From: Spirochaetales bacterium Spiro_09
Lineage (GTDB): Bacteria > Spirochaetota > Spirochaetia > Treponematales > Treponemataceae
DNA: 54,942 bases
Direction of reading: 5' to 3'
NCBI GenBank assembly: GCA_001604385.1
Contig: LVBK01000005.1
Coordinates: forward strand, 1 to 54,942
Shown here: piece by piece, positions 54,029-54,942 of the stretch
Layout of the letters: every line of letters begins with the position of its first letter
How positions within the stretch are numbered: the stretch's first letter is position 1
The notes under the pieces: model-generated
Database searches by the model: none
What the model saw: the letters and a program-made list of their open reading frames with translations, nothing else
Told to the model about the DNA's origin: nothing
Position numbers and translations under genes: made by a program

Positions 54029-54942
54029 TGTAAGTCCTCATTGAAACAACTTGATAATACATGCTCTTGTCATCGGGTAAAATAACATGCAGCGGTTCAT
54101 TGACTGAATACGGAAGTTCTATGAAAGGAGACTTAGTTATATTCCCCGTGTACAGGGGGTTTTCAGGTGCCGGAACCTTGCAGATAACAGCCTCGAGTGT
54201 TGTGGAAGATGTTGAGATTGTTATTTTCCAGAACCATGTGATGGTTCCCAAGTATGAAAAGATGGGGTGTGGTTGAATTTCTGGTTTAAGTATGTTAACC
54301 AATGCCTCTGGTGTAATCTCATTCTCTCTGCGTTCAGCAATTATTACAGTATACACAGATTCAGGATTAGCAATGGATCTTTTTTTATCAGTAAATGAGC
54401 CAATATATTCAATTATTCCCCAAAGCAATGATTCTTCAATATAGTTAACATTATATAAAGAAGCAGTAGCAAGAATTCCGACATCCTCTGCTTTATTCAG
54501 ATCAGGTAATCGTCCAATACTAGTAATCATCTCGTTTTCGGCCCTGCTTTGTTTGATATGTTGAATAACCTGTTCGTTATTATCGCTCGATAGTAATAAT
54601 TCAATAACAAATAAATCCGAGTTGTTTATATTACACCAGGACCAAGGTGAAGTATGTTCCAGAAAGGATGGGTCAGTAAAAAAATCCTGATAATGTCCTG
54701 AAAAGTCTAGAGAAATTCCATGCTTGAATCGATATTCCTGAAATGAAGATGTCATGCTTGTTTTTCGCTTCAATGTATTGGTTATAGTTTTGTTGGAAAG
54801 AAATTCAACAGTAGCATGATTTATATTTATCTTGTCGGATATTGGCAAAATGGAAATAAATGAATTGGTTTTTTGTTCCAATTCTTTTATTTGTTCATTC
54901 CATGCATCAAATTGTGAATCAGAATAAGGGCTGGAACTAGTA
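54021..54942 (-). CDS. GspK-like minor pseudopilin, 5' end missing
   Basis: About 306 codons are visible; the frame is open to the window edge, so the start and any leader peptide are outside. The visible N-terminal third contains D-K-I-N-I-N-H-A-T-V-E-F-L-S, which matches the I-N-(V/I)-N-x-A pattern of GspK proteins, and a later D-L-N-K-A-E-D-V-G-I-L recalls the second such repeat. GspK caps the pseudopilus of type II secretion. With the GspC-like and prepilin-peptidase genes it forms a recognisable secretion group. Its AT-rich composition differs from the run just before it. A general pilus role is also possible. Confidence 0.6.
   Translation of the reverse strand, partial: TSSSPYSDSQFDAWNEQIKELEQKTNSFISILPISDKININHATVEFLSNKTITNTLKRKTSMTSSFQEYRFKHGISLDFSGHYQDFFTDPSFLEHTSPWSWCNINNSDLFVIELLLSSDNNEQVIQHIKQSRAENEMITSIGRLPDLNKAEDVGILATASLYNVNYIEESLLWGIIEYIGSFTDKKRSIANPESVYTVIIAERRENEITPEALVNILKPEIQPHPIFSYLGTITWFWKITISTSSTTLEAVICKVPAPENPLYTGNITKSPFIELPYSVNEPLHVILPDDKSMYYQVVSMRTYNE

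Overview
The window looks like a chromosomal segment of a spirochaete, probably a free-living or commensal relative of Treponema. The reasons are a very long GreA-domain protein (893 aa), many periplasmic TPR proteins, an LptD-like barrel directly behind uvrA, a CHASE2-type adenylate cyclase and an LptF/G + LolCDE envelope toolkit. I see no phage, insertion sequence or CRISPR array. Species cannot be named from the sequence alone. Gene density is very high and many neighbours overlap by 4 or 8 bases, so most genes are in long co-transcribed runs.

Layout. 1-3.4 kb (+): truncated LptF/G permease, tgt, HEAT-repeat exported protein. 3.5-9.2 kb (-): von Willebrand A membrane protein, long GreA-domain factor, TPR protein. 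9.3-13.0 kb (+): rpe, then three uncharacterised envelope/TPR genes. 13.0-14.1 kb (-): PRPP-synthetase-like gene, divergent from recA. 14.2-25.6 kb (+): recA, folK, scpA, scpB, rluB-type gene, cmk, rpsA, GAF/sigma-54 activator, TPR membrane protein, adenylate cyclase, lipoprotein. 25.6-25.8 kb (-): tRNA-Val(UAC) with its own promoter and terminator. 25.9-38.4 kb (+): uvrA, lptD, phoH, pgpH, ybeY, corC, TPR protein. 38.4-39.6 kb (-): Fn3-like exported protein. 39.7-53.1 kb (+): Cas2-like orphan, prfB with its frameshift site, degenerate receiver, PEGA protein, ftsY, small exported protein, lolC-lolD-lolE, mcsA-mcsB-clpC, avtA. 53.1-54.9 kb (-): an AT-rich group resembling a type II secretion/pilus locus (prepilin peptidase, GspC-like, GspK-like), running off the end.

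Functionally the window mixes information processing (recA, uvrA, rpsA, prfB, ybeY, tgt, scpAB), envelope biogenesis (LptF/G, LptD, LolCDE, FtsY, secretion genes), second messengers (class III cyclase; PgpH, a predicted c-di-AMP phosphodiesterase) and proteolysis (McsA/McsB/ClpC).

The most interesting observations are: (1) a repeated promoter layout in which a sigma-70-like -10 hexamer lies only 6-12 bases before the start codon of six genes that head transcription units (TPR gene at 9236, rpe, prs-like, uvrA, phoH, Cas2-like), predicting leaderless or nearly leaderless mRNAs next to genes with ordinary Shine-Dalgarno sites; (2) an orphan Cas2-like protein just before prfB; (3) a folK reading frame with no ATG, GTG or TTG, apparently starting at CTG inside a CTGA overlap with the recA stop; (4) an mcsA-mcsB-clpC operon with no ctsR, fused to lolCDE. 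All functional calls are by reading motifs; no database search was run.
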